Shown here piece after piece: positions 22,536 to 30,802 of a DNA stretch of 36,086 nucleotides; the stretch's first letter is position 1, and each line of letters starts with the position of its first letter. This DNA comes from a bacterium. GTDB taxonomy: Bacteria > Pseudomonadota > Alphaproteobacteria > Ferrovibrionales > Ferrovibrionaceae. Below the pieces are notes generated by a model. That model did not search any database. It worked only from the letters and a program-made list of their open reading frames with translations, and was not told the origin of the DNA. Position numbers and translations under genes: made by a program. The DNA is taken from contig JALHMN010000031.1 in the NCBI GenBank assembly GCA_022844005.1, forward strand, positions 1 through 36,086, written 5' to 3'.

Positions 22536-23549
22536 TCAGAAGCCCTCCAGCACCAGCTTGCCCCGGGTCCTGCCGCCTTCGATGAGCGCATGCGCGCGCT
22601 TCAGGCCCGCGGCATCGATCCGTCCCAGCACTTGCGTCATCGTCGTGCGCAGCACCCCGGCATCGACCAGCGCGGAGACCTCGTTCAAGAGGTTGTGCTG
22701 GGCGATCATGTCGGGCGTCTCGAACACCGCCCGGGTGAACATGAACTCCCAGTGGATCGAGGCGCTCTTGCGCATCAGCGGGCGCAGGTCGAGCGGCTTA
22801 CTGCTTTCGATCATGCCGAGCGCGCCTTGCGGCTTCAGCACCTCGACGATCGCCGGCAGATGCTGTTCGGTGTTGGTCAGCGCCGCGACATAGTCCACCT
22901 GCGGAATGCCGATCCGCCGCAATTCCTCCGCCAGCGGCTTGGTGTGGTCGATCACCTGATGGGCGCCGAGGTCGAGGCACCATTTCACCGTCTCCGGGCG
23001 CGAGGCGGTGGCGATGACGGTGAGGCCGGTGAGGCGGCGCGCCAGCTGGATCAGGATCGATCCCACGCCTCCCGCGCCGCCGATCACCAGGATGGCGCCG
23101 GCATCGGCACGCTTGCCGGGGGCCACGCGAAAGCGGTCGAACAGCAGTTCCCAGGCGGTGATCGAGGTGAGCGGCAGCGCGGCCGCCTCCGCGAAGGAGA
23201 GCGAGGCGGGCTTCCTGCCGACGATGCGTTCGTCCACCAGGTGGTATTCGGCATTGGTTCCCGGCCGCTCCACCGATCCGGCATAGAAGACCGCGTCGCC
23301 CGGCTTGAAAAGACCGGCGGCCGCGCCGGTGCTCTCGACCACGCCGGCGGCGTCGAAGCCCAGCACCTTGGGCTGGCCCGCCGGCGGATCGCCGCCGGCG
23401 CGGCGCTTCACATCGACCGGGTTCACCGAGACCGCGCTCACCCTGACCAGCAGGTCGCGCGGCCCCGGCGCAGGCTTCGGCAGATCGAGGTCGACGAGCG
23501 CTTCGGGCTCGCTGATCGGCAGGCTCTTGGTGAAGCCGACGGCTTTCAT
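22536..23549 (-). CDS. Zinc-type alcohol dehydrogenase-like (MDR) oxidoreductase
   Basis: The 337-residue medium-chain dehydrogenase/reductase has an N-terminal GroES-like domain and a Rossmann domain with GGAGGVGSILIQLARRL near 150. It has a Gly-Phe-Asp-Ala-Ala-Gly-Val-Val-Glu segment near 63 and lacks the catalytic-zinc Cys and the structural four-Cys lobe. That places it in the zinc-free quinone-oxidoreductase group. It probably reduces quinones or enones with NADPH. ATG 23549 lies behind GGAGGAG; the frame extends to Met 23582. It is divergent from the PAS gene, with 183 bases between in which I see no convincing promoter. Confidence 0.88.
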   Translation of the reverse strand: MKAVGFTKSLPISEPEALVDLDLPKPAPGPRDLLVRVSAVSVNPVDVKRRAGGDPPAGQPKVLGFDAAGVVESTGAAAGLFKPGDAVFYAGSVERPGTNAEYHLVDERIVGRKPASLSFAEAAALPLTSITAWELLFDRFRVAPGKRADAGAILVIGGAGGVGSILIQLARRLTGLTVIATASRPETVKWCLDLGAHQVIDHTKPLAEELRRIGIPQVDYVAALTNTEQHLPAIVEVLKPQGALGMIESSKPLDLRPLMRKSASIHWEFMFTRAVFETPDMIAQHNLLNEVSALVDAGVLRTTMTQVLGRIDAAGLKRAHALIEGGRTRGKLVLEGF

Positions 23550-23732
23550 GCTGGGATCTCCTCCGTGACCGAAATACGACACCGCTGCCCGCCATGCGCG
23601 GCCACGGGCAATTGCCCCCTATGGGCTGCGGCGCGCGCTTGTTACTGTTGTCCCTGTGGCGACGACGCCGGAAGCGATGCTATGCATGCGCACGGCGCTG
23701 CCCAACCACAAAGTCGAGATGGTTCCGAGCGC

Positions 23733-24356
23733 ATGAGTTGTGAGGTATCAGCGGGCCGGTCCGATGGCAACGGCAGGCGGCCCCCCATCGGCCCCCCGGG
23801 CTTCGCCGAGGTACTGCCCGAGGCGGCGAGACAGGCCTTCTTCGCTTGGCGCGCCGCGCGGCACGACGACGACCTGCCGCGGCTTTCCGATTTCGCCCCG
23901 CAGGGCCTGCCGCGGCAGACGATGCCCTGGATACTGCTGCAGCGCGAACAGCCCGATGGCGAGGTCGTCTACGGCCTGATCGGCGACGAACTCCTGCATC
24001 TGTTCCCCGGCAACGTGAAGGGCCAGCCCGTGCTGCAATGCGCCGCGTCGCAGGAACAGACGCAGCGCATGGCCCTCATCCGCAGGACACTGGATACCGG
24101 CATGCCGTTCTGGTTCACCGGTACGCTTCTGTTCAAGGGGCGCGAACAGATTCCCGTCGGCCGGATCAGCCTGCCGGCCAGAAGCGGCCGCGACCGCGTC
24201 GTCATCGTCATCTATTTCCTGCTGGACCGGGCCACGGCGGGCGAGGCGCGGACGCCGTCGCGAACCGAACTCGATCCCCGCGACATCCACTGGTGCGGCC
24301 CCGACGATCTCGAGCCGGTCGCCGAGGCCGGCCGGATGCCGGACCGGCCGTGTTGA
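23733..24356 (+). CDS. PAS-fold (PAS_5 type) protein, 207 aa
   Basis: This looks like the alphaproteobacterial stand-alone PAS_5 family. It has an Ala-Phe-Phe-Ala-Trp-Arg helix, Leu-Pro-Arg-Leu-Ser-Asp-Phe, and a Met-Pro-Trp-Ile-Leu-Leu strand. A central Tyr-Gly-Leu-Ile-Gly-Asp-Glu-Leu and Pro-Gly-Asn-Val-Lys-Gly pattern follows, and then Arg-Ile-Ser-Leu-Pro before a final hydrophobic strand. There is no output domain. ATG 23733 is the nearest start; ATG 23682 would add 17 residues with no clear ribosome site for either. Its stop overlaps the start of the alpha/beta hydrolase, so the two are coupled. Family assignment is by pattern only. Confidence 0.7.
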   Translation: MSCEVSAGRSDGNGRRPPIGPPGFAEVLPEAARQAFFAWRAARHDDDLPRLSDFAPQGLPRQTMPWILLQREQPDGEVVYGLIGDELLHLFPGNVKGQPVLQCAASQEQTQRMALIRRTLDTGMPFWFTGTLLFKGREQIPVGRISLPARSGRDRVVIVIYFLLDRATAGEARTPSRTELDPRDIHWCGPDDLEPVAEAGRMPDRPC

Positions 24357-25237
24357 GGCGCATCGCCGCCGGCGTGCTGGACCTGGCCTATGAGGAGAGC
24401 GGCGATCCCGCCGGCTGGCCGGTGATCCTGCTGCACGGCTTTCCCTACGACATCCACGCCTACGATGCCGTGGCCCCGCGCCTCGCTGCGGAAGGCGCGC
24501 GGGTGATCGTCCCCTATCTGCGCGGCTACGGGCCGACGCGCTTCCTCTCCCCCGCGACACCCCGCTCGGGCCAGCAGGCGGCGCTGGGCCGGGACCTGCT
24601 CGACCTCATGGATGCGCTCGGCATCGAGAGCGCCGTCCTCGCCGGCTACGACTGGGGCGGCCGGGCGGCCTGCATCGTCGCCGCGCTCTGGCCCGAACGC
24701 GCCCGGGCGCTGGTCTCGGTCAACGGCTACAACATCCAGGACATCGCGCGGGCGGGCGAGCCGCAGGCGCCCGAGAACGAGTTCCGCTACTGGTACCAGT
24801 ATTATTTGCACGGCGAGCGCGGGCGCGCCGGGCTGACGCGGAACCGAGGCGCCTTCTGCCGGCTGCTCTGGAAACTGTGGTCGCCCAGCTGGGTCTTCGA
24901 CGACGCCACTTTCGAGCGGACCGCCGCCGCCTTCGACAATCCCGATTTCGTCGATGTGGTGATCCAGTCCTACCGCCACCGCTTCGGCCTCGCCGACGGC
25001 GACCCGGCGCTGGAGACGGTCGAGGCGCGGCTCGCCGCCCTGCCGGCGATCACGGTGCCGTCGATCACGCTCGATGGCGGCGACGACGGCGTGTCCCCGC
25101 CCGGCGGCACCGCCCATCACGCGCGGCGCTTCACCGGCGGGCACGCGCATCGGATCATCCCCGGCGCCGGGCACAACCTGCCGCAGGAAGCCCCCGAAGC
25201 CTTCGCCCGGGCGATCATGGACGTCCGCGGAGGCTAG
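24350..25237 (+). CDS. Alpha/beta hydrolase, epoxide hydrolase or dehalogenase type
   Basis: The 295-residue alpha/beta hydrolase has an oxyanion-hole HGFP near 26. The nucleophile elbow G-Y-D101-W-G-G uses Asp in place of Ser, which is typical of epoxide hydrolases and haloalkane/fluoroacetate dehalogenases. Acid candidates are D245/D246, and the catalytic His is H275 (GAGHNLPQEAP). A helical cap (about 130-210) is Trp/Tyr-rich, with Arg-Tyr-Trp-Tyr-Gln-Tyr-Tyr and Leu-Trp-Lys-Leu-Trp-Ser. The start is GTG 24350 or TTG 24353, both overlapping the PAS gene end, and no ATG is available. It shares the stop CTAG with the convergent deacetylase gene. The substrate is unknown. Confidence 0.88.
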   Translation: MLRRIAAGVLDLAYEESGDPAGWPVILLHGFPYDIHAYDAVAPRLAAEGARVIVPYLRGYGPTRFLSPATPRSGQQAALGRDLLDLMDALGIESAVLAGYDWGGRAACIVAALWPERARALVSVNGYNIQDIARAGEPQAPENEFRYWYQYYLHGERGRAGLTRNRGAFCRLLWKLWSPSWVFDDATFERTAAAFDNPDFVDVVIQSYRHRFGLADGDPALETVEARLAALPAITVPSITLDGGDDGVSPPGGTAHHARRFTGGHAHRIIPGAGHNLPQEAPEAFARAIMDVRGG

Positions 25238-25878
25238 CGCGTCACCAGCGGCTCGACATCGCCGGTGACGGCGCCACGCCGGATCGGCACGCAATCGGGC
25301 GGGAAGTCCTGGCGGATCCGTCCGCCCCGCGCCGCCACCGCGTCCAGGAAACGCGGCAGATGCGCCATCGCCCCGTTCGGCAGGTCGTGCAGGACCATCA
25401 ACGTCCAGGGCTGGCTCTCGCACTGGGCCAAGGCGGTCTCCACCCAGCCCTCCGGATCGGCGAAATCGCGCGGGATCGAATTCCACAGCACGCAGGTGTA
25501 ACCGCCCGCCTGCAGGAAGCGGAGCACCGGCTCGTTCATCAGATGCGGGCCGAGTACGCCGCCCCCGCCGAAGGGCCGGAAATAGCGGTCGGGATGCGCG
25601 AGGTCGCCGATCAGCGCCTGGGTGCGGCCGATCTCGACTTCCGCGACATCCGGTTCGCTCCGCCGGCCGAGCGGGATGGAATGCGTCCAGGTGTGGTTGC
25701 CGATCGCGTGCCCCTCGGCCTTCGCCCGCTCGGCGAGGGCGCGGCCGCCGGGAAGGGCGAGCTTCTCGCCGATGACGAAGAACGTCGTCCTGATCTGCCG
25801 CCGGGCGAGTTCGTCGAGCACGCCCGGCGTGACGGACGGATCCGGCCCGTTGTCGAAACTGAGGGTGAGATCGAACAT
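25234..25878 (-). CDS. Polysaccharide deacetylase family protein (214 aa)
   Basis: This is a NodB-homology deacetylase acting on N- or O-acetyl groups of glycans. Motif 1 is SFD9-N10-GPD, where the usual second Asp (a metal ligand) is Asn. Motif 2 is intact, with H62 and H66 (GNHTWTH). Motif 3 is FRPFGGGG, and a later Val-Leu-His-Asp-Leu fits motif 5. There is no signal peptide, so it is cytoplasmic or acts on small glycans or related amides. It is shorter than secreted chitin deacetylases. ATG 25878 is 5 bases after the histidine kinase stop on the same strand, so it is likely the second gene of that transcript. Confidence 0.85.
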   Translation of the reverse strand: MFDLTLSFDNGPDPSVTPGVLDELARRQIRTTFFVIGEKLALPGGRALAERAKAEGHAIGNHTWTHSIPLGRRSEPDVAEVEIGRTQALIGDLAHPDRYFRPFGGGGVLGPHLMNEPVLRFLQAGGYTCVLWNSIPRDFADPEGWVETALAQCESQPWTLMVLHDLPNGAMAHLPRFLDAVAARGGRIRQDFPPDCVPIRRGAVTGDVEPLVTR

Positions 25879-25883
25879 CGCGC

Positions 25884-26975
25884 TCAGGCCGCCGTCGCTT
25901 CCGGCGCCGAGGCGGCGCGGGTGAAGAGGATGTTGACCCGCATGCCGGCCCCGGGGCTCGATGTCACCTCGAGCCGCGCCTTGGCGTTGTCGCGCAGGCT
26001 CTGCGCGATGAGCGCGCCGAGCTTGCCTCGCTGCGGCCAGCTGGCGCCTTCCGGCAGGCCGACCCCGTCATCGGCGATGACGACGCGACAGCCCTTGTCG
26101 TCGGCGAGGCTCTGCAGCGTGATGGTACCGCCGTCGCGGCCCTTGAAGGCGTGCTTCAGGGCATTGGTCAGCAGCTCGTTCACCACCAGGCCCGTCGGCA
26201 TCGCGACATTCAGGGAGACCGGATAGGAATCGACCTTGAGGTCGAGGCGCACGCCCTCGACGGCATGCGTGCGCATCACCGCCGCGGCGATCTGGCTGAG
26301 ATAGACGCCGAGGTCGATCTCCTCGCTCCCCTCGCCTTCCGACAGCGACTGGTAGAGCAGCTGCAGCGACTCGATGCGGCCCGACAGGCGGCTGAAGGAG
26401 GCGCGCGCGGTGGCTTCCGGGGCGTTTCGCGCCTCCAGCCGGATCAGCGCGGTGATCATCTGCAGGTTGTTCTTCACCCGATGCTGCAACTCGCGAAGCA
26501 ACATGTCCTTCTGGCGCAGCCGGCTGGCCAGCGCCTCGCGCTCCACCAGGTCCTGCGGGCTCGTCTTCACCAGGGCCACCAGGCGGAACACCGGCGTGCC
26601 GTCGTCGTTCTCGATGACGTTCGAATAGGCATCGACCACCACCGTTCCATCCTCCCGGGCGATACTGAAGGTCCCGACATGGTCGGTGCGTTCGGTCACC
26701 GCGACGCCCAGCAGGCACGAATCCGCCCCTTCGGATTCGCCGGGAATGACGGTCCAGCCCTGGCCCTCGATCGCCTCGGCGGCTAGGCCGGACAGCCGCT
26801 CGAACTCCGGATTGGTATAAACGATGCGCTCGCCCGGGCGCAGTTCCGACACGCCGATGGCGATCGGCACCTGATCGAGGAAGCGCCTGAACTGCTCACT
26901 TTCGAGCGCGTCGGCGAGGTCCGGCGTGGACATCAGGTCCCCGACCGGCTCGGACTTGTTGTCGGCTTCACTCAT
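25884..26975 (-). CDS. Soluble PAS sensor histidine kinase (HisKA_2 type)
   Basis: The 363-residue cytoplasmic kinase has an N-terminal PAS domain (about 20-140, with Ile-Val-Tyr-Thr-Asn-Pro-Glu-Phe-Glu-Arg-Leu-Ser-Gly). A HisKA_2 dimerisation domain follows with the phosphoacceptor H165 in RELQHRVKNNLQMI. The ATPase domain has the N box NELLTNALKHAF and G box DDGVGLP. HisKA_2/HWE kinases are common in alphaproteobacterial light, stress and general stress response signalling. No response regulator is adjacent, so it is an orphan here. There is no membrane segment. ATG 26975 lies behind AGGA; Met 27005 is an in-frame alternative. The PAS ligand is unknown. Confidence 0.92.
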   Translation of the reverse strand: MSEADNKSEPVGDLMSTPDLADALESEQFRRFLDQVPIAIGVSELRPGERIVYTNPEFERLSGLAAEAIEGQGWTVIPGESEGADSCLLGVAVTERTDHVGTFSIAREDGTVVVDAYSNVIENDDGTPVFRLVALVKTSPQDLVEREALASRLRQKDMLLRELQHRVKNNLQMITALIRLEARNAPEATARASFSRLSGRIESLQLLYQSLSEGEGSEEIDLGVYLSQIAAAVMRTHAVEGVRLDLKVDSYPVSLNVAMPTGLVVNELLTNALKHAFKGRDGGTITLQSLADDKGCRVVIADDGVGLPEGASWPQRGKLGALIAQSLRDNAKARLEVTSSPGAGMRVNILFTRAASAPEATAA

Positions 26976-27052
26976 CACTGAATGTCCTGAAGCTTTGGCG
27001 CGCATCGCGCCGGACCCATCGGCAGCGTACCGGTCTCACGCTAGGGTATCCC

Positions 27053-28171
27053 ATGACCCCGCCCGAGTCCCGCCGCCACATGCCGCCCTCCCTCACCCTC
27101 GATCACCTCCGCGCCCGCGCGACCGCCGCCACGGCGATGCCGCCAGCCGGCCTCGGCCGCGCCGTCGCCGCCCTCGGCTTCGTCCAGGCCGATCCCATCC
27201 GCGCCCCCGCCCGGGCCCAGGACCTGATCCTGCGCCAGCGGGTGAAGGACTATCGCGCCGGCGACCTCGAACGCGCCTTCGGCCGGCTGGCGCTGGAGGA
27301 GGACTATCTCTACGCCTACGGCTTCCTGCCGCGCGAGACGGCGCATCTCCTGCATCCGCGCCATGATCCCGCCGCGCCGGGCGGGCGGCATGTGCCGGAA
27401 GGACTGGCGGCCGAGGTTCTCGCCTTCGTCGCCGAGCGGCGGATCGCCCATCCCGCCGACCTCGAGGCCAGCTTCGGGCGTGAGCGCACCACCAACGGCT
27501 GGGGCCAGATGTCGAAGGCCACCACCCGGGCGCTGCACCTGCTGCAGCATCACGGCCTGCTTCGCGTGGCGAGCCGCCGGCAGGGCATTCGCGTCTACGC
27601 CCTGGCGCATCCCCGCCCCGATCCGCTGGAGCCGGCGGAGCGCGCGCGCCGGCTGGTCGCGCTGGTGCTGGCGCTCATGGCGCCGGCCTCCGAAGTGGGC
27701 CTCGGGCGCACCTTCGGCCTCCTGCGGCGCGGCGCGCCCGGCCTCGGCCCCTTCCGTGCCGTGCTGGCGGCGATGCTGAAGGCGGGCGAGGTGGAAAGCG
27801 CCGGGATCGACGGCGAGACCTATCTCTGGCCCGCCGGGATGAAGGCGAAACCCGTGGACGACGCGCCGCGCGTGCGCCTGCTCGCCCCCTTCGATCCCAT
27901 CGTCTGGGAGCGCCGGCGGTTCGAACATCTCTGGGGCTGGGACTACCGCCTCGAAGCCTATACGCCGCCGGCGAAGCGGCGCTTCGGCTACTACGCGCTG
28001 CCGCTGCTCTGGAAGCAGGCCGTGATCGGCTGGGCCAATGTCGGGCAGGAGGGCGGGCGCCTGCGGGTGGAGACCGGCTTCATCGGGCGCCAGCCGCGCA
28101 GCCGCGACTTCCGCCGCGCGCTGGACGAGGAACTGATGCGGATGGAGGCCTTCCTCGCCCCGCGCGGCTGA
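27053..28171 (+). CDS. YcaQ-like winged-helix DNA glycosylase (HTH_42)
   Basis: The 372-residue protein belongs to the YcaQ/AlkZ family, three winged-helix domains that excise bulky alkylated bases and unhook interstrand crosslinks. The catalytic motif is Q45-A-D47 (GFVQADPIRAPARAQDLILRQRV). This is the Gln-x-Asp form of the YcaQ branch, not the Gln-x-Gln of AlkZ. Further signatures are RLLAPFDPIVWERRRFEHLWGWDYRLEAYTPP-type sequence near 282 and Gly-Tyr-Tyr-Ala-Leu-Pro-Leu-Leu-Trp. ATG 27053 has AGGG upstream; ATG 27080 is possible. It is divergent from the histidine kinase and ends 3 bases from the convergent SHOCT gene. Confidence 0.92.
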   Translation: MTPPESRRHMPPSLTLDHLRARATAATAMPPAGLGRAVAALGFVQADPIRAPARAQDLILRQRVKDYRAGDLERAFGRLALEEDYLYAYGFLPRETAHLLHPRHDPAAPGGRHVPEGLAAEVLAFVAERRIAHPADLEASFGRERTTNGWGQMSKATTRALHLLQHHGLLRVASRRQGIRVYALAHPRPDPLEPAERARRLVALVLALMAPASEVGLGRTFGLLRRGAPGLGPFRAVLAAMLKAGEVESAGIDGETYLWPAGMKAKPVDDAPRVRLLAPFDPIVWERRRFEHLWGWDYRLEAYTPPAKRRFGYYALPLLWKQAVIGWANVGQEGGRLRVETGFIGRQPRSRDFRRALDEELMRMEAFLAPRG

Positions 28172-28174
28172 GCA

Positions 28175-28951
28175 CTACAGCCGGCTCAGGATCGCCTTGC
28201 GCCTGGCATCGTACTCTTCCCTGGTGATCAGGTTCTTCTCGTAGAGCGATTTCGCGGCGGCGAGATCGGCCTCGGTCCTGCTGGCGCCGGCCGCCGCGGC
28301 GGGCGTCGCATGCTTCGGCGCGGTGGCGTTCTGCGCCGGCGGAAAGCGCGGATGCGGGCGCACCGGCTCGCCGAAGGCGTTCTTGTTCTGCCGGGCGCCG
28401 CCGATCCGGAGCGAGGCCATCACGTTCACCGCTTCCTGCTGCGGGTTGGCGAAGGCCCGGTCGGCGCAGAAATAGCCGCGGATGATGAAGGACACGCCGG
28501 CGCGGCCGGTCTGCGGGTCGTGGAACTTGCCGACCGGCGCGTCGAAGCCCACGCAAGCCTTGTTGTCCTTCGCGAAGGTGAGATAGCCGCCGTTGCCGGC
28601 CTCGCGATAGGCGCTGACATGGGAGACCGGCGGCTGCGAGCCGGCGATGTACTTGCGCACCAGCGCTTCCGACTCGGTCTTGCTGTACAGGCTGAAATTG
28701 CCCTGCTTCTGCAGCATCGTGATGTTGACGAGAAAGCCGTTCACCTCGCCCACCACGGCCGCGCTGTGGCCCGTGACCGAACTGTCGCCGTAGCGATAGA
28801 CCGAGGATTGCCGGCAGCGGAAGCCGGGCACGAAGGAAAGCTCGGCCTGCTCGCAGCGGACATCGGACCAGGTGGTCTGCGCCTGCGCCTCGGCATTGCC
28901 CGCGAAGGCGAGGCCGAAGCCGGCAAGCAGAAGAAATCGAGCGCGCATCAC
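28175..28951 (-). CDS. Secreted hypothetical protein with C-terminal SHOCT motif (258 aa)
   Basis: It has a signal peptide (MMRARFLLLAGFGLAFA, cleavage near Asn-Ala-Glu-Ala) and a mature region I do not recognise. Four cysteines (Cys at about 34, 46, 133 and 162) probably form disulfides. A Pro/Ala/Asn linker (about 195-225) leads to a SHOCT-type C-terminus: Leu-Tyr-Glu-Lys-Asn-Leu-Ile-Thr-Xaa-Glu-Glu-Tyr-Asp-Xaa-Arg-Arg-Lys, a short helix pair often found at the ends of exported and membrane proteins. It starts 72 bases after dctM on the same strand. Any function with the transporter is not supported. Confidence 0.8.
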   Translation of the reverse strand: MMRARFLLLAGFGLAFAGNAEAQAQTTWSDVRCEQAELSFVPGFRCRQSSVYRYGDSSVTGHSAAVVGEVNGFLVNITMLQKQGNFSLYSKTESEALVRKYIAGSQPPVSHVSAYREAGNGGYLTFAKDNKACVGFDAPVGKFHDPQTGRAGVSFIIRGYFCADRAFANPQQEAVNVMASLRIGGARQNKNAFGEPVRPHPRFPPAQNATAPKHATPAAAAGASRTEADLAAAKSLYEKNLITREEYDARRKAILSRL

Positions 28952-29023
28952 GTCCCCCGGTGGAAAGCCACCGAAGCCTTGCGCCGAATCCTTACCAAAT
29001 CTTCTTCGCGGCCCGGCTTTTCC

Positions 29024-30310
29024 TCACTGCGCGAAGCCGAGGAGGCGCGGCAGGAACAGCGTCACCTCCGGCACCATCGCCACCAGGATCAGGGTGACGA
29101 TGATCGCGGCCAGGAACGGCAGGAGCGGCTTCACCAGCTTTTCCATCGGCAGGCCGCTGATCGCCATGCCGACGAAGAGGCAGAGGCCGACCGGCGGCGT
29201 GATGTGCCCGACCGCCGAGGCGATGACGCAGACGAGGCCGAAATGGATCGGGTCGACGCCGGCCGCCTGCGCCACCGGCAGCAAGACCGGCACCGTCACC
29301 AGGATGATCTCGGAAGGGGTGAGGAAGGTCCCCAGCATGACGTAGAGCGCGATCACCATGAGGATGAACAGCGTCCAGTGCGGGGCGATGGCGGCGATCG
29401 CCTCGGCCACCGCGAAGGGGAATTTCGAATAGGTCAGCACCCAGCCGAAGGCGCCGACGAAGCCGATGATGAGCCCGATGACGCCCGACAGCCGCGCCGA
29501 ATCGGCGAAGATCCGCGGCAGTTCGCGCCAGGACGGCTCGCGGTAGAAGATCGGCGGCACCACCAGGGCATAGACGACGGCGACGGCGGCGGCCTCGGTG
29601 GGCGTGAACAGGCCGAAGATGATGCCGCCCATGATGATCACCGGGATCATGAGCGCCGGCAGCGAGCGCCCGAGCACGCGCAGGAACTGCGGCAGGGTCG
29701 GCGGTTCCTCGCGCGGATAGTTGCGCGCCCGGGCGATGAAGAAGACCGGCACCGCCATGCCGAGGCCGATCAGCAGGCCCGGGATGATGCCGGCGGCGAA
29801 CATCGCCGCCACCGACTGGTCGGCCATCCAGGCATAGATGACGGCGATGATCGAGGGCGGGATGATCGGTGCCACCACGGCGGTGGATACGGTGAGCGCG
29901 GTGGCGAAGTCGCGGTCGTAGCCCTTCCTCTCCATCTGCGGGATCAGGAAGGTGCCGAGCGCCGAGACGTCGGCCACCGCCGAACCCGAGATGCCGCCGA
30001 ACACCATGCTGTCGGCCACGTTCACATAGGCGAGCCCGCCGCGGAAACGCCCCACCACGGCGGTGGCGAGGTCGATGATGATGCGCGCCACGCCGCCGCG
30101 CGCCGCGATATTGCCGGCCAGGATGAACAGCGGCGCCGAGAGCAGCAGGTAGGAATCCGAGATCAGGCCGACGAAGCGGGTCGGGATGATGATCGGGTTC
30201 AGCGCCGGGAAGAGGAAGGAGGCGGCGAGCGCGCCGATGCCGAGCGCGATGCTGATCGGCGTGCCGAGCAGGATGAAGACGACGAAGACGATCAGGAGCG
30301 TTTCGGCCAC
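29024..30310 (-). CDS. TRAP transporter large permease, DctM family
   Basis: This is the large membrane subunit of a tripartite ATP-independent periplasmic transporter, which takes up organic acids with a sodium gradient. The 428-residue protein has 12 or so hydrophobic segments. Family features include LLSAPLFILAGNIAARGG near 55, VFGGISGSAVADVSALGTFLIPQM near 108, and the second-half repeat MLGTFLTPSEIILVTVPVLLP with GLVCVIASAVGHITPPVGLCLFV near 365. The length is normal. It overlaps dctQ by 19 bases. The substrate cannot be read from the permease. Confidence 0.95.
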   Translation of the reverse strand: MAETLLIVFVVFILLGTPISIALGIGALAASFLFPALNPIIIPTRFVGLISDSYLLLSAPLFILAGNIAARGGVARIIIDLATAVVGRFRGGLAYVNVADSMVFGGISGSAVADVSALGTFLIPQMERKGYDRDFATALTVSTAVVAPIIPPSIIAVIYAWMADQSVAAMFAAGIIPGLLIGLGMAVPVFFIARARNYPREEPPTLPQFLRVLGRSLPALMIPVIIMGGIIFGLFTPTEAAAVAVVYALVVPPIFYREPSWRELPRIFADSARLSGVIGLIIGFVGAFGWVLTYSKFPFAVAEAIAAIAPHWTLFILMVIALYVMLGTFLTPSEIILVTVPVLLPVAQAAGVDPIHFGLVCVIASAVGHITPPVGLCLFVGMAISGLPMEKLVKPLLPFLAAIIVTLILVAMVPEVTLFLPRLLGFAQ

Positions 30311-30798
30311 AGGTCCCCCAGCGCGCGGCGCAATGTGCCCAGCATGGGCAGGATGATCAGCACCGCGCCGACCGGAATGGCCGCGAAGACGTAGCCGAGC
30401 GGCAGGTCGAGCCCGGCCGAGGTCTGCATCTGGGCGTTCGGGACCAGGATGAAGGAGAGGCGGATCAGCCAGACGAAGAGCCCGATCCCGGCGAGCGTGG
30501 TCAGGATGACCGTGGCCGCCCGCAGGCGCGGGCCCATGAGGTTGATGAAATAGTCGAGCACCGTATGCTCGCCCCGCTGCATGGCCGAGGCGGCGCCGAT
30601 CATGATCAGCCAGACGAAGAGATAGCGCGGCACCTCCTCCAGCCCGTCGATCCCGGTCCAGCCGAGATACCGCGCGATCACCTGCAGGAAGACGGCGCCG
30701 GCCATCACCGCCAGGATCAGCCCGCCCAGATGGCCGAGGCCGTCATAGGCGAGGGCGAATCCGCCGCGCCGCGACGCCTCGCCGTCCTTTCCCTCCAT
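30292..30798 (-). CDS. TRAP transporter small permease, DctQ family
   Basis: The 168-residue four-helix membrane protein has the DctQ pattern. A helix ends in Val-Ile-Ala-Arg-Tyr, then Gly-Leu-Glu-Glu-Val-Pro-Arg-Tyr-Leu-Phe-Val-Trp and Gly-Ala-Ala-Ser-Ala-Met-Gln-Arg-Gly-Glu-His. These are the conserved Arg-Tyr, Glu-Glu and Arg-Xaa-Xaa-His features. It pairs with DctM in the membrane. It starts 4 bases after dctP and overlaps dctM by 19 bases, forming a dctP-Q-M operon. Confidence 0.93.
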   Translation of the reverse strand: MEGKDGEASRRGGFALAYDGLGHLGGLILAVMAGAVFLQVIARYLGWTGIDGLEEVPRYLFVWLIMIGAASAMQRGEHTVLDYFINLMGPRLRAATVILTTLAGIGLFVWLIRLSFILVPNAQMQTSAGLDLPLGYVFAAIPVGAVLIILPMLGTLRRALGDLWPKRS

Positions 30799-30802
30799 GC
30801 CG

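Noticed and set aside
23639..23690. Promoter hexamers TTGTTA/TTGTCC before the PAS gene
   Set aside because: No acceptable -10 lies at 16-18 bases from either; the nearest AT-rich hexamer is too far.
28310..30394. Plus-strand open frame of 694 codons opposite the SHOCT and dctM genes
   Set aside because: The translation is dominated by His, Arg, Asp and Glu runs as expected for the antisense of hydrophobic membrane protein codons. It crosses two real genes.
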